Positions 37,850-49,590 are shown, counted from the first letter of the stretch. The stretch: DNA of 64,000 bases from Saccopteryx bilineata (GCF_036850765.1 NC_089492.1:199484276-199548275); one strand, 5' to 3'. Numbers and translations are program-made. Notes: generated from the sequence alone by a model not told the origin.

Positions 37850-39114
37850 AGTATTTGATCATTTTTAATAATGCGTACTTACTTCCTGCAGTATTTCTTT
37901 ATTGCATAGATATAACAGACTTCAGCAATTTTATGCAATGACTTTTTGACCAATATCAAAAAATTTAGTTAAGAAATATGGTCATTTCTACGTAAGACCT
38001 AATTATTGATGCTGAAAAAGTGAAGGATAGAAGGAAAATGTGTAGGAGTAAGATTATTATATTACTTTTAGCAAAGAATATTGACCTGCAGGAGAATGAC
38101 TAACAGCTTCAGTATTATCTTTGTGATATCAAATGTGTAGTGTGTGAAGACTGGTGTTTTGGTGAAAAAATGGTAAATGCTGAAATAGATCTGTATTCTC
38201 TTAGTTTTTATTTTTAAAAACTGTATCTTCCTGGGCCCCTTGAGGTGCCCCCTTTAAAATTAAATGTTTTGTTGGGGAGGTGGAATGTGAAAAACAACTT
38301 CTGTGCTGTTTGACTATAAATCATGTTATTTTCTTTTAAATTATCTTTTTTTTTCATTTACCTAAGAAAAATATATTTCCACTGCCATGCAAAGAGTGTC
38401 TTGATTAGTTTTGTATAGTTTTACTTTTTCCAGCACTTTCATCTAATACTGTTTTGTGATTTTTAACTAAATTGTTGTATTTCATGGAGCTAGTGCACTT
38501 CCTTCTGCTGAAGTGTGAAGTGGTAAACAGGATGCTTGCCATTTCTATTGTTAAATCAGTACCTCCTATTTAAATGTTTAGTTGTTTAACCTTAACCATC
38601 CATAGGAACATCTTTTTCTGAAAAATTTTGAGGAATTTACTAAAATGCATTTTCGGGTCTGATACAGGGTCTATGTAGGCTGTTGCTATAATGCTTTCTG
38701 GATCATTCTTATTGATTAGTAGTCATGTTCACTATCTGAGAAGAGCCAACAAAATGACTCTCATCCCATCAGTATCGCAACCTAAACAGAAGGAAAGCAA
38801 GAAAATACTATTTGAATATAATGGGGAATTAATGAATTAACAGCCTTCTTCTCTGTCAAGGGTTCAAACCAGTTGAAGAATAAACAGTAGAGTCCGCAGG
38901 TGAGAAAGCTGATATTGGAGAATGTGGTCTAGATGTAAGAGCCAGGTAGCTTCCTAACCTCCAGCCTTCACCTTGAAACAGGCCACCAAAGGGAAAGGCC
39001 AATACTGCAGAGCACATTTATCTGTCTGGTTTCCTGCCTCACACTACTCTAGGGTAGAGAGGAAAGAAGAAAGAGATCAAACTCCCATGCTTAGGAATTT
39101 AATAAATTCATCCA

Positions 39115-39608
39115 TGTTAGATTCAGGGAGGTGTGCTGTGGCTGCCAGAGTGTAACTATTGAAGGAGCAGGAACAGGGAGTGCTGAAGTGCTGTGGCTGC
39201 CAGAATATAACTATTGAAGGAGCAGGAACAGAGAGTGCTGATAGGGCCCCTGTGAGGCTGAGAACAAAGAAGGTCAGAGACCCTTATCAGAAGTTTATGT
39301 TTGAAATTCACCACTAAGCTAAACCTGGCCCCTGTTGCTATGCTCCGGCCCCTGTTGTTATGCTACATGCGACCTCCCTAGCGAATAGCTAACTGCCACA
39401 TCTGCTTCTGTATAATGCTTGCTCACTTAGGATATTTAAGGACCTAGTTGTAAGCGCCAGGCGCAACTCTTGTTTGCAGCTCCTTGTGAGTACGGTGTCT
39501 CCGGACATCTTGGGAGTTCGCCCCTGCACAGGTTAAACTGGCCAATAAAGTAACATCTAAACTCCTAAAAGTCTCCGACATTTGTTCTCGTACCCGGTGG
39601 ATGTAACA
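39115..39608 (+). mobile_element. Solo LTR of an endogenous retrovirus, with 5-bp TSD
   Basis: Begins TGTTA and ends TAACA, 494 bp, with the exact TSD atcca at 39110-39114 and 39609-39613. AATAAA at 39544-39549 and a TATA-like gatatttaag near 39431 fit U3-R-U5 order, so the LTR reads on +. No primer-binding site follows, so it is a solo LTR. Gammaretrovirus-like by layout, family not known. Confidence 0.88.
39133..39242 (+). repeat. 55-bp tandem duplication in LTR U3
   Basis: Copies at 39133-39187 and 39188-39242 both start gtgctgtggctgccaga and end in gagtgctga(a/t); only a few bases differ. U3 direct repeats often act as enhancers in retroviral LTRs; function here is inferred. Confidence 0.85.
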
Positions 39609-40077
39609 ATCCACTCAACCAAACTAAAACATGGACTAATGTCTGTGCTTCAGAACCTAAATATTAATTTCTATTATAAGTAAACTACCTCTGCCAACAG
39701 TTTAAGGATCAGTTATAAAGAAAATATGTAGAATTTTATCTTGGCTCTGAAGTGTTTTTCACTCTACAACCAACTTCCAGTTTTCTGGATGATGGATCCA
39801 ACAATCAGTACCTCCCTCACTTCTGGTTCCCTCTCAGTTCTGCGTGTGACTTCAGCTGCATGAGTACCCATCGTTCCTTTCTCGGCCTGTCCAGGACTAA
39901 TTGCACCTGCTTCCTGATTCCAGCACTACTGCTCTCTTAGTGGCCATGTGCCATCAACTCTCCTCTCTTTCTCTAGGTCCTTGACATTTTTTCTCAGACT
40001 ATCACTATTTCACATTTTCTCCTAAATGGTGCCTAACATTTTATAGTAAGCTTTTGGCAATAGATTTATTCATCCAG

Positions 40078-40379
40078 CCTGAACAGGTGGTGGCACAGTG
40101 GACAGAGCATCGGACTGGGACATGGAGGACTCAGGTTCAAAACCCTGAGATCACCGGCTTGAGTGTGGGCTCATCTGGTTTGAACAGGGCTCACCAGCTT
40201 GAGCTCAAGGTTGCTGGCTTGAGCAAAGGGTCACTCGGTCTGCTGTAGCCCCCCAGTCAAGGCATATATGAGAAAGCAATCAGTGAACAACTAAGATGCC
40301 GCAATGAAGAATTGATGCCTCTCAACTCTCTCCCTTCCTATCTGTCTGTCCCTATCTGTCCCTCTCTCTGTCTGTCTCT

Positions 40380-40413
<34 letters not shown>

Positions 40414-40414
40414 A
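40078..40414 (+). mobile_element. tRNA-derived SINE, type B, perfect TSD
   Basis: Exact 16-bp TSD agatttattcatccag at 40062-40077 and 40415-40430. Head cctgaacaggtggtggcaca, with (CT)n and (CA)n tail. Confidence 0.93.
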
Positions 40415-41479
40415 AGATTTATTCATCCAGTGCACTGATTAATGAGAAACATTTTGGCATAAGTTACTCCAGCCAGAGGTGGTAGGAAAAAACAAACATC
40501 AACTAAAATACCAAGACACAGTTTAGTTTTTAGGAGTAATAGATATTTTCAACAGAATGTCAGATTGAATAATCTTTTTTTAATCCATTCATGTCAAAGA
40601 AGAGAACTTTGGTGATTAAATAGGATAGCAGTTGTGATATGCGAGCTACCCATTTAGAAATGATTAGGTTATTATGGAATACAGGCAACACCCAATATCT
40701 CTTAAATGTAACTTCACCTTTTCAAAATTATTCTGAAGACTCTTTGAGCCATGCAGAATTTTGTGAACATATTTCTGGTGCTATTTGTTGGACACTTAAA
40801 ATTCTGTTCTCTGAAATTGGAATGTGAGTGGTAAACAATGACGTGGCTGTTCTCTGATGCCCCGTCTTCCACAGGTCTTCTTCATTCTGGTCATTGAGTA
40901 GCTTGGCAGTGGCAGGTGCCATCTGAGTGAACTGCATCTTTTTGAAGAGAGAAGTCTGAGTCAATAATTTTTCCTTTACTTAACTCTGATAAAATAGTTT
41001 TTATTAATTTCTTGGACATTTTGTATTTCACTTAAAAAGTATTATGAAGTAGATTTTAATTAACTTTATTTTTAAGAGAAAAGCAATTTTAGATTTTCTA
41101 AAAGAGCATCATCATAGTCATCTTTTTAAAAATCAATTTCATTATTTAGCTTAGTTTTTTCCCCCATTTTTTTTCTTTTTTATAAGCAGTTCAGTGTATT
41201 AGAGTCAGTGCTGTAAAATGATTTATACAATGCTTTCACATTTGGTTATCATTTGTCTGCCAAGCATTTTTCAATAAAGCTAAATTTTGGCTCTAGTGGG
41301 TCTTCAATGTGAAATTTATTAACTTTGAGATGACCCATGGCCTACATATTTTCTTCATCGCATGCCTTATCTGTTAAAGTATTTATTTTATTATGTATTA
41401 AATTGTTATCTGTAAACTATGCTATTTGGCACCAGGGTAAACTAATGTACTATTGTGCAAATAAACAGTTGAAGTCATT

Positions 41480-42470
41480 TTTAAACTTTTTATTTTGAAG
41501 ATTTTTAAACTTATCAAAATACAATAGTAAAACAAAACCTGACTGACCTATTGGCAAGCTTCAACAATTATGAGCTCATAACCAATCTTGTTTTATCTGT
41601 ATCCCCTCCTCCCCACTACCTCTGGGATATATTATTTTGAAGTAAATCACCCATACACAGATCAGATAAGGGCTTAGCTTAAAAAATAATAATATCCACA
41701 ATACCTTGATTAGATCTGGAAAAAATTAGCATCAATTCCTTAATTTCATCAAATATCCAGTCAATATTCAAAATTGTCATAAGAGCTTTTTAGACAGTTT
41801 ATTCAACTTAGGATTTAACCAAAGTCTGCATGTAGCTTTTGGCTGATATGTCTCTTATTATTTTACTCTCTAGAATCACCTCTTCAGCTTATTTGTTGAA
41901 TAAATCAGCTTATTTATTTATTTTTTGTATTTTTTTTTTCTGAAGCTGGAAACGGGGAGAGACAGTCAGACAGACTCCCGCATGCGCCCGACCAGGATCC
42001 ACCCGGCATGCCCACCAGGGGGCAACGCTCTGCCCACCAGGGGGCGATGCTCTGCCCCTTCCGGGCGTCACTCTGTTGTGACCAGAGCCACTCCAGCGCC
42101 TGGGGCAGAGGCCAAGGAGCCATCCCCAGCGCCCGGGCCATCTTTGCTCCAATGGAGCCTCGGCTGCGGGAGGGGAAGAGAGAGACAGAGAGGAAGGAGA
42201 GGGGGAAGGGTGGAGAAGCAGATGGGCACCTCTCCTGTGTGCCCTGGCCGGTCAGCTTATTTTTTTATAGATATTCCTACTTTCTAGACTTTTGAGATTG
42301 CTTTTTCATAGGGTCATTTAACATATTCCTCTGTCCCTTGTGTTTCCTATAAATGTGTGATTAATAAAGAAGTTTATCAGTTTTTGGGTTTCATTCTGAT
42401 TTAATTTTTTTTTTACTTCCACCAGGAGGTACAGTCTATCTTTTTGGATGTTAAGATTAAAATTGGATAA
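41480..42470 (-). mobile_element. Old L1 3' UTR, antisense, with nested SINE
   Basis: 'ccacaataccttgattagat', 'aattccttaatttcatcaaa', 'tatccagtcaatattcaaaa', 'tgatatgtctcttattattt' follow the old-L1 3' UTR order. Split by the SINE at 41916-42251. Confidence 0.6.
41916..42251 (-). mobile_element. tRNA-derived SINE, type A, missing its tRNA head, perfect TSD
   Basis: Exact TSD tcagcttattt at 41905-41915 and 42252-42262. The copy ends at gtgccctggccgg, so the box B, box A and start of the SINE are absent. Two CTCF-like cores, at 42012 and 42034. Confidence 0.9.
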
Positions 42471-42476
42471 AGTGGT

Positions 42477-42790
42477 ATCAGCCCATTAGCTCAGCGGTAG
42501 AGCATTGGCCTGGTGTGTAGAAGTCCCGGGTCTGATTCCCAGCCAGGGCACATAGGAAAAGCACCCACTGCTTCTCCACCCAAACCCCTCTCCTTTCTCT
42601 TTGTCTCTCTCTTCCCCTCCGGCAGCCAAGGCTCCACTGGAGCAAAGTTGGCCCGGGCTATTAAATGGCTCCAGTTGCAACAGAGCTGGCAGAGCATCGC
42701 CCCCTGGTGGGCATGCCTGGAATTCTGGTTGGGCACATGTGGGAGTCTGACTGCCTCCCACTTCTAACTTAAGAAAAAGACAAAAAAAAA
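42477..42790 (+). mobile_element. tRNA-derived SINE, type A (diverged)
   Basis: Head gcccattagctcagcggtag, box B-like ggtctgattccc, one CTCF-like core at 42697-42710. TSD unclear. Confidence 0.87.
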
Positions 42791-43164
42791 GTGGGTGGGT
42801 GTCAGATTCATCTACCCTTAAAAAGTTTATCATAACCTTTCATCTAATATTGTTTTAATACCATATGTAATTGTTGTCATGATCTATTCCTTTTTAGAGA
42901 TTGCAAACTAATGATTGTTAAGTAACACTAAATTTAAAAAATAAGACATTTCACCAATTATTTGGTTACTCTGAATACAGTTCCTACAAGAAAGGCAGAA
43001 TAAATGCCTGATTATTTAGCAGTTTTCAGAATGAATTGGTTGTTTCATATTTTTATATAGGTGATCTATCAGATTTTTTTATCTTTATTAACTTATGGTT
43101 TGAGCATACTTAATGAGTTTCAATTTATGATAGTAGTTATTTTTTTTAATAGTTGTTATTTTTT

Positions 43165-43439
43165 TATTTTATTTTTTATAAATTTTTATTAATGGTAATG
43201 GGATGACATTAATAAATCAGGGTACATATATTCAAAGAAAACATGTCTAGGTTATTTTGTCATCAAATTATGTTGCAAACCCCTCGCTCAAAGTCAGATT
43301 GTCCTCCGTCACCCTCCATCTAGTTCTCTGTGCCCCTCCCCCTCCCCCTAACTCTCTCCCTCCCTCCCTCCCTCCCATGTCCGCCCCCCCCCACCCTTGG
43401 TAACCACCACACTCTTGTCCATGTCTCTTAGTCTCATTT
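43165..43439 (-). other. L1 3' UTR with G-rich tract
   Basis: On + the stretch 43330-43400 is CCCTCCCC- and CCCTCCCTCCC-rich; the L1 RNA sense strand thus has runs of G3 or more separated by short spacers, a possible G-quadruplex, as reported for L1 3' UTRs of other mammals. Confidence 0.7.
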
Positions 43440-46400
43440 TTATGTTCCACCAATGTATGGAATCATGTAGTTCTTGTTTTTTTCTGATTTACTTATTTCA
43501 CTCCTTATAATGTTATCAAGATCCCACCATTTTGCTGTAAATGATCTGATGTCATCATTTCTTATGGCTGAGTAGTATTCCATAGTGTATATGTGCCACA
43601 TCTTCTTTATCCAGTCTTCTATTGAAGGGCTTTTTGGTTGTTTCCATGTCTTGGCCACTGTGAACAGTGCTGCAATGAACATGGGGCTACATGTGTCTTC
43701 ACGTATCAATGTTTCTGAGGTTTTGGGGTATATACCCAGTAGAGGGATTGCTGGGTCATAAGGTAGTTCTATTTGCAGTTTTTTGAGGAACCACCATACT
43801 TTCCTCCATAATGGTTGTACTACTTTACAGTCCCACCAACAGTGAATGAGGGTTCCTTTTTCTCCACAGCCTCTCCAACATTTGCTATTACCCGTCTTGT
43901 TGATAATAGCTAATCTAACAGGGGTGAGGTGGTATCTCATTGTAGTTTTGATTTGCATTTCTCTAATAACTAATGAAGCTGAGCATCTTTTCATATATCT
44001 GTTGGCCATTTGTATCTCTTCCTGGGAGAAGTGTCTGTTCATGTCCTCTTCCCATTTTTTTATTGGATTGCTTGTTTGTTTGTTGTTGAGTTTTCTGAGT
44101 TCTTTGTAAATTTTGGATATTAGGCCCTTATCTGAGCTGTCGTTTGAAAATATCAGTTCCCATATAGTTGGCTGTCTGTTTATTTTGATATCAGTTTCTC
44201 TTGCTGAGCAAAAACTTTTAATTCTGATGTAGTCCCATTCATTTATCTTTGCCTTCACTTCTCTTGCCATTGGAGTCAAGTTCATAAAATGTTCTTTAAA
44301 ACCCAGGTCCATGATTTTAGTACCTATGTCTTCTTCTATGTACTTTATTGTTTCAGGTCTTATATTTAGGTCTTTGATCCATTTTGAATTAATTTTAGTA
44401 CACGGGGACAGGCTGTAGTCGAGTTTCATTCTTTTGCATGTGGCTTTCCAGTTTTCCCAACACCATTTGTTGAAGAGGCTTTCTTTTCTCCATTGTGTGT
44501 TGTTGGCCCCTTTATCAAAGATTATTTGACCATATATATGTGGTTTTATTTCTGGGCTTTCTATTCTGTTCCATTGGTCTGAGTGTCTATTTTTTTGCCA
44601 ATACCATGCTGTTTTGATTATCGTGGCCCTATAATATAGTTTAAAGTCAGGTATTGTAATGCCCCCAGCTTCATTCTTTTTCCTTAGGATTGTTTTGGCT
44701 ATTCGGGGTTTTTTATAGTTCCATATAAATCTGATGATTTTTTGTTCCATTTCTTTAAAAAATCTCATAGGGATTTTGATGGGAATTGCATTAAATTTGT
44801 ATATTGCTTTGGGTAATATGGCCATTTTGATTATATTTATTCTTCCTATCCAAGAACAAGGAATATTTTTCCATCTCATTGTATCTTTTTCGATTTCCCT
44901 TAACAATGCTTTGTAATTTTCATTATATAGGTCCTTTACGTTCTTTGTTATGTTTATTCCTAGGTATTTTATTTTTTTTGTTGCAATCGTGAAGGGGATT
45001 ATTTTTTTGAGTTCGTTTTCTAATATTTCATTGTTGGCATATAGAAAGGCTATGGACTTTTGTATGTTAATTTTGTATCCTGCGACCTTACTGTATTGGT
45101 TTATTGTTTCTAATAATCTTTTTGTGGAGTCCTTCGGGTTTTTGATGTATAGGATCATATCATCAGCAAAAAGTGATAGCTTTACTTCTTCTTTTCCGAT
45201 ATGGATGCCTTTTATTTCTTTGTCTTGTCTGATTGCTCTGGCCAGAACTTCTAGCACCACGTTGAATAAGAGTGGAGAGAGTGGACAACCCTGTCTTGTT
45301 CCTGATTTAAGGTAGAAAGTCCTCAGTTTTATGCCGTTTAATAGGATGTTGGCTGATGGTTTATCATATGTGGCCTTTATCATGTTGAGATATTTTCCTT
45401 CTATACCCATTTTGTTGAGAGTGTTAAACATAAAATTGTGTTGTATTTTATCAAAAGCCTTTTCTGCATCTATTGATAAGATCATGTGGTTTTTGTTCTT
45501 TGTTTTGTTGATATGGTGTATTACGTTAACCGTTTTGCGTATGTTGAACCATCCTTGAGATTCTGGGATGAATCCCACTTGATCATGATGTATTATTTTT
45601 TTAATATGTTGTTGTATTCGGTTTGCCAGTATTTTGTTTAGTATTTTAGCATCTGTATTCATTAGAGATATTGGTCTGTAGTTTTCTTTCTTTGTGCTAT
45701 CCTTGCCAGGTTTTGGTATGAGGGTTATGTTGGCCTCATAAAATGTGTTTGGAAGTATTGCTTCTTCTTCAATTTTTTGGAAGACTTTGAGTAGAATAGG
45801 AACCAAGTCTTCTTTGAATGTTTGATAGAATTCACTAGTATAACCGTCTGGGCCTGGACTTTTATTTTTGGGGAGATTTTTAATAGTTTTTTCTATTTCC
45901 TCCCTGCTGACTGGTCTGTTTAGGCTTTCTGCTTCTTCATGACTCAGTCTAGGAAGGTTGTATTGTTCTAGGAATTTATCCATTTCTTCTAGATTGTTGT
46001 ATTTGGTGGCATATAATTTTTCATAGTATTCTACAATAATTCTTTGTATATCTATGATGTTTGTGGTGATCTCTCCTCTTTCATTTTGGATTTTATTTAT
46101 TTGAGTCCTGTGTCTTTTTTCCTTGGTGAGTCTTGCCAAGGGTTTGTCAATTTTGTTGATCTTTTCAAAGAACCAGCTCCTTGTTTTATTGATTTTTTCT
46201 ATAGTTTTTCTGTTCTCTATTTCATTTATTTCTGCTCTGATTTTTATTATCTCCTTTCTTCGGCTGGTTTTGGGTTGTCTTTGTTCTTCTTTTTCTAGTT
46301 CCTTAAGGTGTGAAGTTAAGTGGTTTACTTTGGCTCTCTCTTGTTTGTTCATATAGGCCTGAAGTGATATGAACTTTCCTCTTATTACTGCTTTTGCTGC

Positions 46401-47267
46401 ATCCCAGAGATTCTGATATGTCGTATTTTCATTTTCATTTGTCTGTATATATCTTTTGATTTCTGCGCTTATTTCTTCTTTGACCCATTCATTTTTTAGA
46501 AGTATGTTGTTTAGTTTCCACATTTTTGTGGGTTTTTCCCCCTCTTTTTTGCAGTTGAATTCTAGTTTCAAGGCTTTATGATCAGAAAATATGCTTGGTA
46601 CAATTTCAATTTTTCTAAATTTGCTGATATTGTCTTTGTGGCCCAACATATGGTCAATTCTTGAGAATGTTCCATGTACACTAGAGAAAAATGTATACTC
46701 TGTCGCTTTGGGATGAAGTGTCCTGTAGATGTCTATCATATCCAGGTGTTCTAGTATTTCGTTTAAGGCCACTATATCTTTATTGATTCTCTGTTTGGAT
46801 GACCGATCTAGAGCCGTCAGCGGTGTATTGAGGTCTCCAAGTATGATTGTATTTTTGTTAGTTTTTGTTTTAAGGTCAATAAGTAGCTGTCTTATATATT
46901 TTGGTGCTCCTTGGTTTGGTGCATATATATTAAGGATTGTTATGTCTTCTTGATTCAACTTCCCCTTAATCATTATGAAATGACCATTTTTGTCTCTGAG
47001 TACTTTTTCTGTCTTGTAGTCAGCATTATTAGATATGAGTATTGCTACGCCTGCTTTTTTTTGGGTGTTGTTTGCTTGGAGTATTGTTTTCCAGCCTTTC
47101 ACTTTGAATTTGTTTTTATCCTTGTTGCTTAGATGTGTTTCTTGTAGGCAGCATATAGTTGGATTTTCTTTTTTAATCCATTCTGCTACTCTGTGTCTTT
47201 TTATTGGTAAGTTTAATCCATTTACATTTAGTGTAATTATTGACACTTGTGGGTTCCCTACTGCCAT
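43440..47267 (-). CDS. L1 ORF2: endonuclease and reverse transcriptase
   Basis: 1275 codons, no stop. Apurinic-type endonuclease (about 1-239) with all key residues in the same numbering as the human protein: N14, E43, D145, N147, D205, D229, H230 (motifs LNVNG, QETH, GDLN, SDH). Reverse transcriptase about 500-770, with D600 in SIDAEKAFD and the FADD box (F700-D703). The C-terminal Cys region has a C-x3-C-x7-H-x4-C arrangement (CWRGC ... IHCWWDC). It nicks the target and copies L1 RNA (target-primed reverse transcription). The ATG follows directly after a short upstream frame. Its encoded enzyme is expected to work, but this was not tested. Confidence 0.95.
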   Translation of the reverse strand: MAVGNPQVSIITLNVNGLNLPIKRHRVAEWIKKENPTICCLQETHLSNKDKNKFKVKGWKTILQANNTQKKAGVAILISNNADYKTEKVLRDKNGHFIMIKGKLNQEDITILNIYAPNQGAPKYIRQLLIDLKTKTNKNTIILGDLNTPLTALDRSSKQRINKDIVALNEILEHLDMIDIYRTLHPKATEYTFFSSVHGTFSRIDHMLGHKDNISKFRKIEIVPSIFSDHKALKLEFNCKKEGEKPTKMWKLNNILLKNEWVKEEISAEIKRYIQTNENENTTYQNLWDAAKAVIRGKFISLQAYMNKQERAKVNHLTSHLKELEKEEQRQPKTSRRKEIIKIRAEINEIENRKTIEKINKTRSWFFEKINKIDKPLARLTKEKRHRTQINKIQNERGEITTNIIDIQRIIVEYYEKLYATKYNNLEEMDKFLEQYNLPRLSHEEAESLNRPVSREEIEKTIKNLPKNKSPGPDGYTSEFYQTFKEDLVPILLKVFQKIEEEAILPNTFYEANITLIPKPGKDSTKKENYRPISLMNTDAKILNKILANRIQQHIKKIIHHDQVGFIPESQGWFNIRKTVNVIHHINKTKNKNHMILSIDAEKAFDKIQHNFMFNTLNKMGIEGKYLNMIKATYDKPSANILLNGIKLRTFYLKSGTRQGCPLSPLLFNVVLEVLARAIRQDKEIKGIHIGKEEVKLSLFADDMILYIKNPKDSTKRLLETINQYSKVAGYKINIQKSIAFLYANNEILENELKKIIPFTIATKKIKYLGINITKNVKDLYNENYKALLREIEKDTMRWKNIPCSWIGRINIIKMAILPKAIYKFNAIPIKIPMRFFKEMEQKIIRFIWNYKKPRIAKTILRKKNEAGGITIPDFKLYYRATIIKTAWYWQKNRHSDQWNRIESPEIKPHIYGQIIFDKGANNTQWRKESLFNKWCWENWKATCKRMKLDYSLSPCTKINSKWIKDLNIRPETIKYIEEDIGTKIMDLGFKEHFMNLTPMAREVKAKINEWDYIRIKSFCSARETDIKINRQPTIWELIFSNDSSDKGLISKIYKELRKLNNKQTSNPIKKWEEDMNRHFSQEEIQMANRYMKRCSASLVIREMQIKTTMRYHLTPVRLAIINKTGNSKCWRGCGEKGTLIHCWWDCKVVQPLWRKVWWFLKKLQIELPYDPAIPLLGIYPKTSETLIREDTCSPMFIAALFTVAKTWKQPKSPSIEDWIKKMWHIYTMEYYSAIRNDDIRSFTAKWWDLDNIIRSEISKSEKNKNYMIPYIGGT

Positions 47268-47500
47268 TTTATAAATTGCTTTCTGTTAGTTTTGTATCTA
47301 GTTTGATTCTTCTTTTTTGTTTTTCTATCATTTGTTTTTGTTTGTTTGTGTTCCATACTTCTTTCCTCTGTTGCTACCTTTTTTAAATCAAGTGTTTTTG
47401 TGGTGGTTTTTTTAAGGGTGGTTACCATTAAGTAATGAAAAGGGTACCTACCATATTCATTGTAGTACCCTATCTTATAAGTATTTCTGCACTTCATCAT
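47258..47500 (-). CDS. Small lysine-rich frame between L1 ORF1 and ORF2
   Basis: An 80-codon frame ending (FIKWQ) in a TAG that overlaps the ORF2 start by 10 nt (47258-47267). K/T/R-rich, no known motif. May be just inter-ORF spacer, but the overlap could matter for re-initiation at ORF2. Unsure that it is translated. Confidence 0.25.
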   Translation of the reverse strand: MMKCRNTYKIGYYNEYGRYPFHYLMVTTLKKTTTKTLDLKKVATEERSMEHKQTKTNDRKTKKKNQTRYKTNRKQFIKWQ

Positions 47501-47592
47501 CCTTTGCTACTGTTAATCTCCATCCTCTCCCCCCTTTTTTTCCTTTGTTGTCACAGTTTAAGTTTGGTTTTATTGTGTTCTTGGTGGAGCTG

Positions 47593-48190
47593 TTACTTGT
47601 GGTGTTGTTTTCTTTTGTTCTTTGAATCTGGTTGGAAAACCCCCTTTAGTATTTCCTGGAGTGGGGGCTTTCTGTTGATAAATTCTCTGATCTTTTCTGT
47701 ATTTGTGAATGTTTTTATATCTCCTTCATACTTGAAGGATAGCTTTGATGGGTATAGTATTCTTGGCTGAAAGTTCCTCTCTTTCAGGGCTTTAAATATT
47801 GGGGTCCACTCTCTTCTAGCTTGTAGAGTTTCTGCTGAGAAATCTGATGATAATCTAATAGGCCTTCCTTTATATGTTGTACTCTTCTTTTCCCTGGCTG
47901 CCTTGAGAATTTTTTCTTTGTCATTGGTTTGTGTCATCTTTATTATGATGTGCCTTGGAGTGGGTTTGTTGGGGTTAAGAAAACTTGGTGTTCTGTTTGC
48001 TTCTTGAATTTGAGGCTTTAGTTCCTTCCACAGGCTTGGGAAGTTCTCGTCTATTATTTGTTTGAGTATATTCTCCATTCCATTTTCTTTCTCTTCTCCC
48101 TCTGATATACCTATTATTCTTATGTTATTCTTTCTGATGGAGTCAGACAATTCCTGTAGGGCTTTCTCGTTTTTTATTATTTTTGCTCTC
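47593..48190 (-). pseudogene. L1 ORF1 remnant: RNA-binding C-terminal part only
   Basis: About 190-200 codons open on the minus strand, covering the RRM and C-terminal domain of ORF1p (starts like KIIKNEKALQEL, then DSIRKNNIRIIGISEGEE, ends KNKRKQHHK). There is no ATG at its start (the first in-frame trigger is TTG at 48148-48150) and an in-frame stop lies at 48271. The N-terminal trimerising coiled coil expected in ORF1p is missing; sequence jumps to 5' UTR-like GC-richer text near 48195. A deletion is the simplest reading. Confidence 0.85.
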
Positions 48191-48199
48191 CCTCTTCCT

Positions 48200-49590
48200 G
48201 GTTGGTGACTCTGTACCCCAGGCTCTGCCCCTGTGTCACTCTTAGGTAGGGATTTGCAGTTGATGGGATTCTATGGCAATGTCATATAATTGGCTTTAGT
48301 CTTGCTGGAAGTAAAGGCTTGTTGGCGTTTGCAGTGTCCAACGATGAGAGAGTTTGCTTTCCTGGATTCTCTCTCCTAGTCCCCCCTTTCTGAATTAGCA
48401 GCCTGGTGATCCAGCTATAAGGCTGCAACTGCTTCTGCCTGGGGAGTAAGAGGCTCAAAGAGCTGGGAAATCCCCACTCTATCCCCACTCAGTGCAAGGC
48501 TTTGGGAAAGGCTCTGACAGTCAGGGCCTCCAGTGTAATCAGGCGGGGGTGGGAGTCAATTGTTGTCAAGGTGACTGTTCAGCGCCTATCATTTAGTTGG
48601 ACCTCTCAACCCAGGCTTTCCACACTTTGTAGCCTGTTTTTGCAGGGTAGAAGAGGCACTAGTCTCTGCTTATGACTAGTGTAGTATAGACCTTATTATC
48701 TGCCAAGTCCTTCTTGTTAGCATTTATCCCTTAATATGGAGGCTCTATCAATCAGAAGTTGCCCCCGCCCCTTTAGCGAGAGGCACTAAAAAATATCACG
48801 CCTCTTGTCTTGGAACGCTGAATTGAGAGAGATCTTATCAATTAGAACCGAGGGTGCGCAGATTTCATGGGTTAAGCTAATTTCAGTGATTGGGTCGCAG
48901 CTGTGCTTCCGAAGGTATTTTAGGCTGCCTGCGCGCGCCCCTCCCCCAACGCTTGATTGTTAGCTTGAATGGCTGGGTGAGGTGCCCCGTCCACGGAGAG
49001 AATCTCCCAAGCCTCTCCCGCTCGCCCGGCCGCTGGCGGCTGGACCGCACCAGGCGCAGGATAATGGAGCCCCCTGGGTGTGCGGGCCAGCAGGGCGCCC
49101 TGGGCGCGTGGAATGCCCAAGGCACGCGCGTGAATGGGGCGCTCCGGGCACCGGTGGCTGGCGACCCCCACTCGCAGTGTGCGGGCCGCTGGGAACGTCA
49201 GCGGTGGTGCTCAACCGGACCGGGCGCGCGCGCGGCTGCTCGCGGTGGCTCGCGCGCGGCGGGCGGCAGCTCATGGTGCGGAGGTTCGCGGCAGCCGCTC
49301 CGCTCGCGGCGGCGGCTCCCGTCGGCCGCTCGCGGCTGCTCGCAGTTCCCAAGTATATGGGCTGACTCACCACAGGCGCACTTCCTTGCGGTTTGAAAGA
49401 ACGTCCCTGTGGTAGATTCCTCCACACCCTCGTCTCTCAGATTCAAGTGATAACAGTCCTTTCGCTATCAGTTTGTGTGGAACTCCGGAATGCTCCGAGG
49501 ATAAATTTTTCTGTTTCTAGTTGATAAATTTGTTGTGATTTAGGGGAGAGCTGTCGGATGCGCTGCTCACGGCGCCATTTCCGTGACGTC
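48200..49590 (-). promoter_or_regulatory. L1 5' UTR / internal promoter, CpG-rich
   Basis: High GC with many CpG, most dense at 48900-49400, unlike the AT-rich intron around it. The 5' end (minus) reads cggaaatggcgccgtgagca, which holds a YY1-like AAATGGCGCC as in other L1 5' ends, and TGACGTCA (CRE-like) spans 49584-49591 across the insertion joint. Promoter function inferred. Confidence 0.75.

Larger units (their letters stand above)
43165..49590 (-). mobile_element. Full-length young L1, antisense to EXOC2, exact 17-bp TSD
   Basis: TSD aatagttgttatttttt is exact at 43148-43164 and 49591-49607. Running 5' to 3' on the minus strand: GC-rich 5' UTR (about 49590-48200), truncated ORF1 (48190-47593), 325-bp gap, intact ORF2 (47267-43440), 3' UTR with G-rich tract and short A tail (T-run on + after 43164). 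Full length, intact ORF2 and exact TSD indicate a recent insertion. It is not expected to move unaided because ORF1 is damaged. Confidence 0.93.

Noticed and set aside
43846..47274. Plus-strand hydrophobic frames opposite L1 ORF2
   Set aside because: Antisense shadow of ORF2.
48890..49446. Several 80-170-codon frames on both strands
   Set aside because: GC-rich L1 5' UTR has few stops; the frames overlap on both strands and have no motif.
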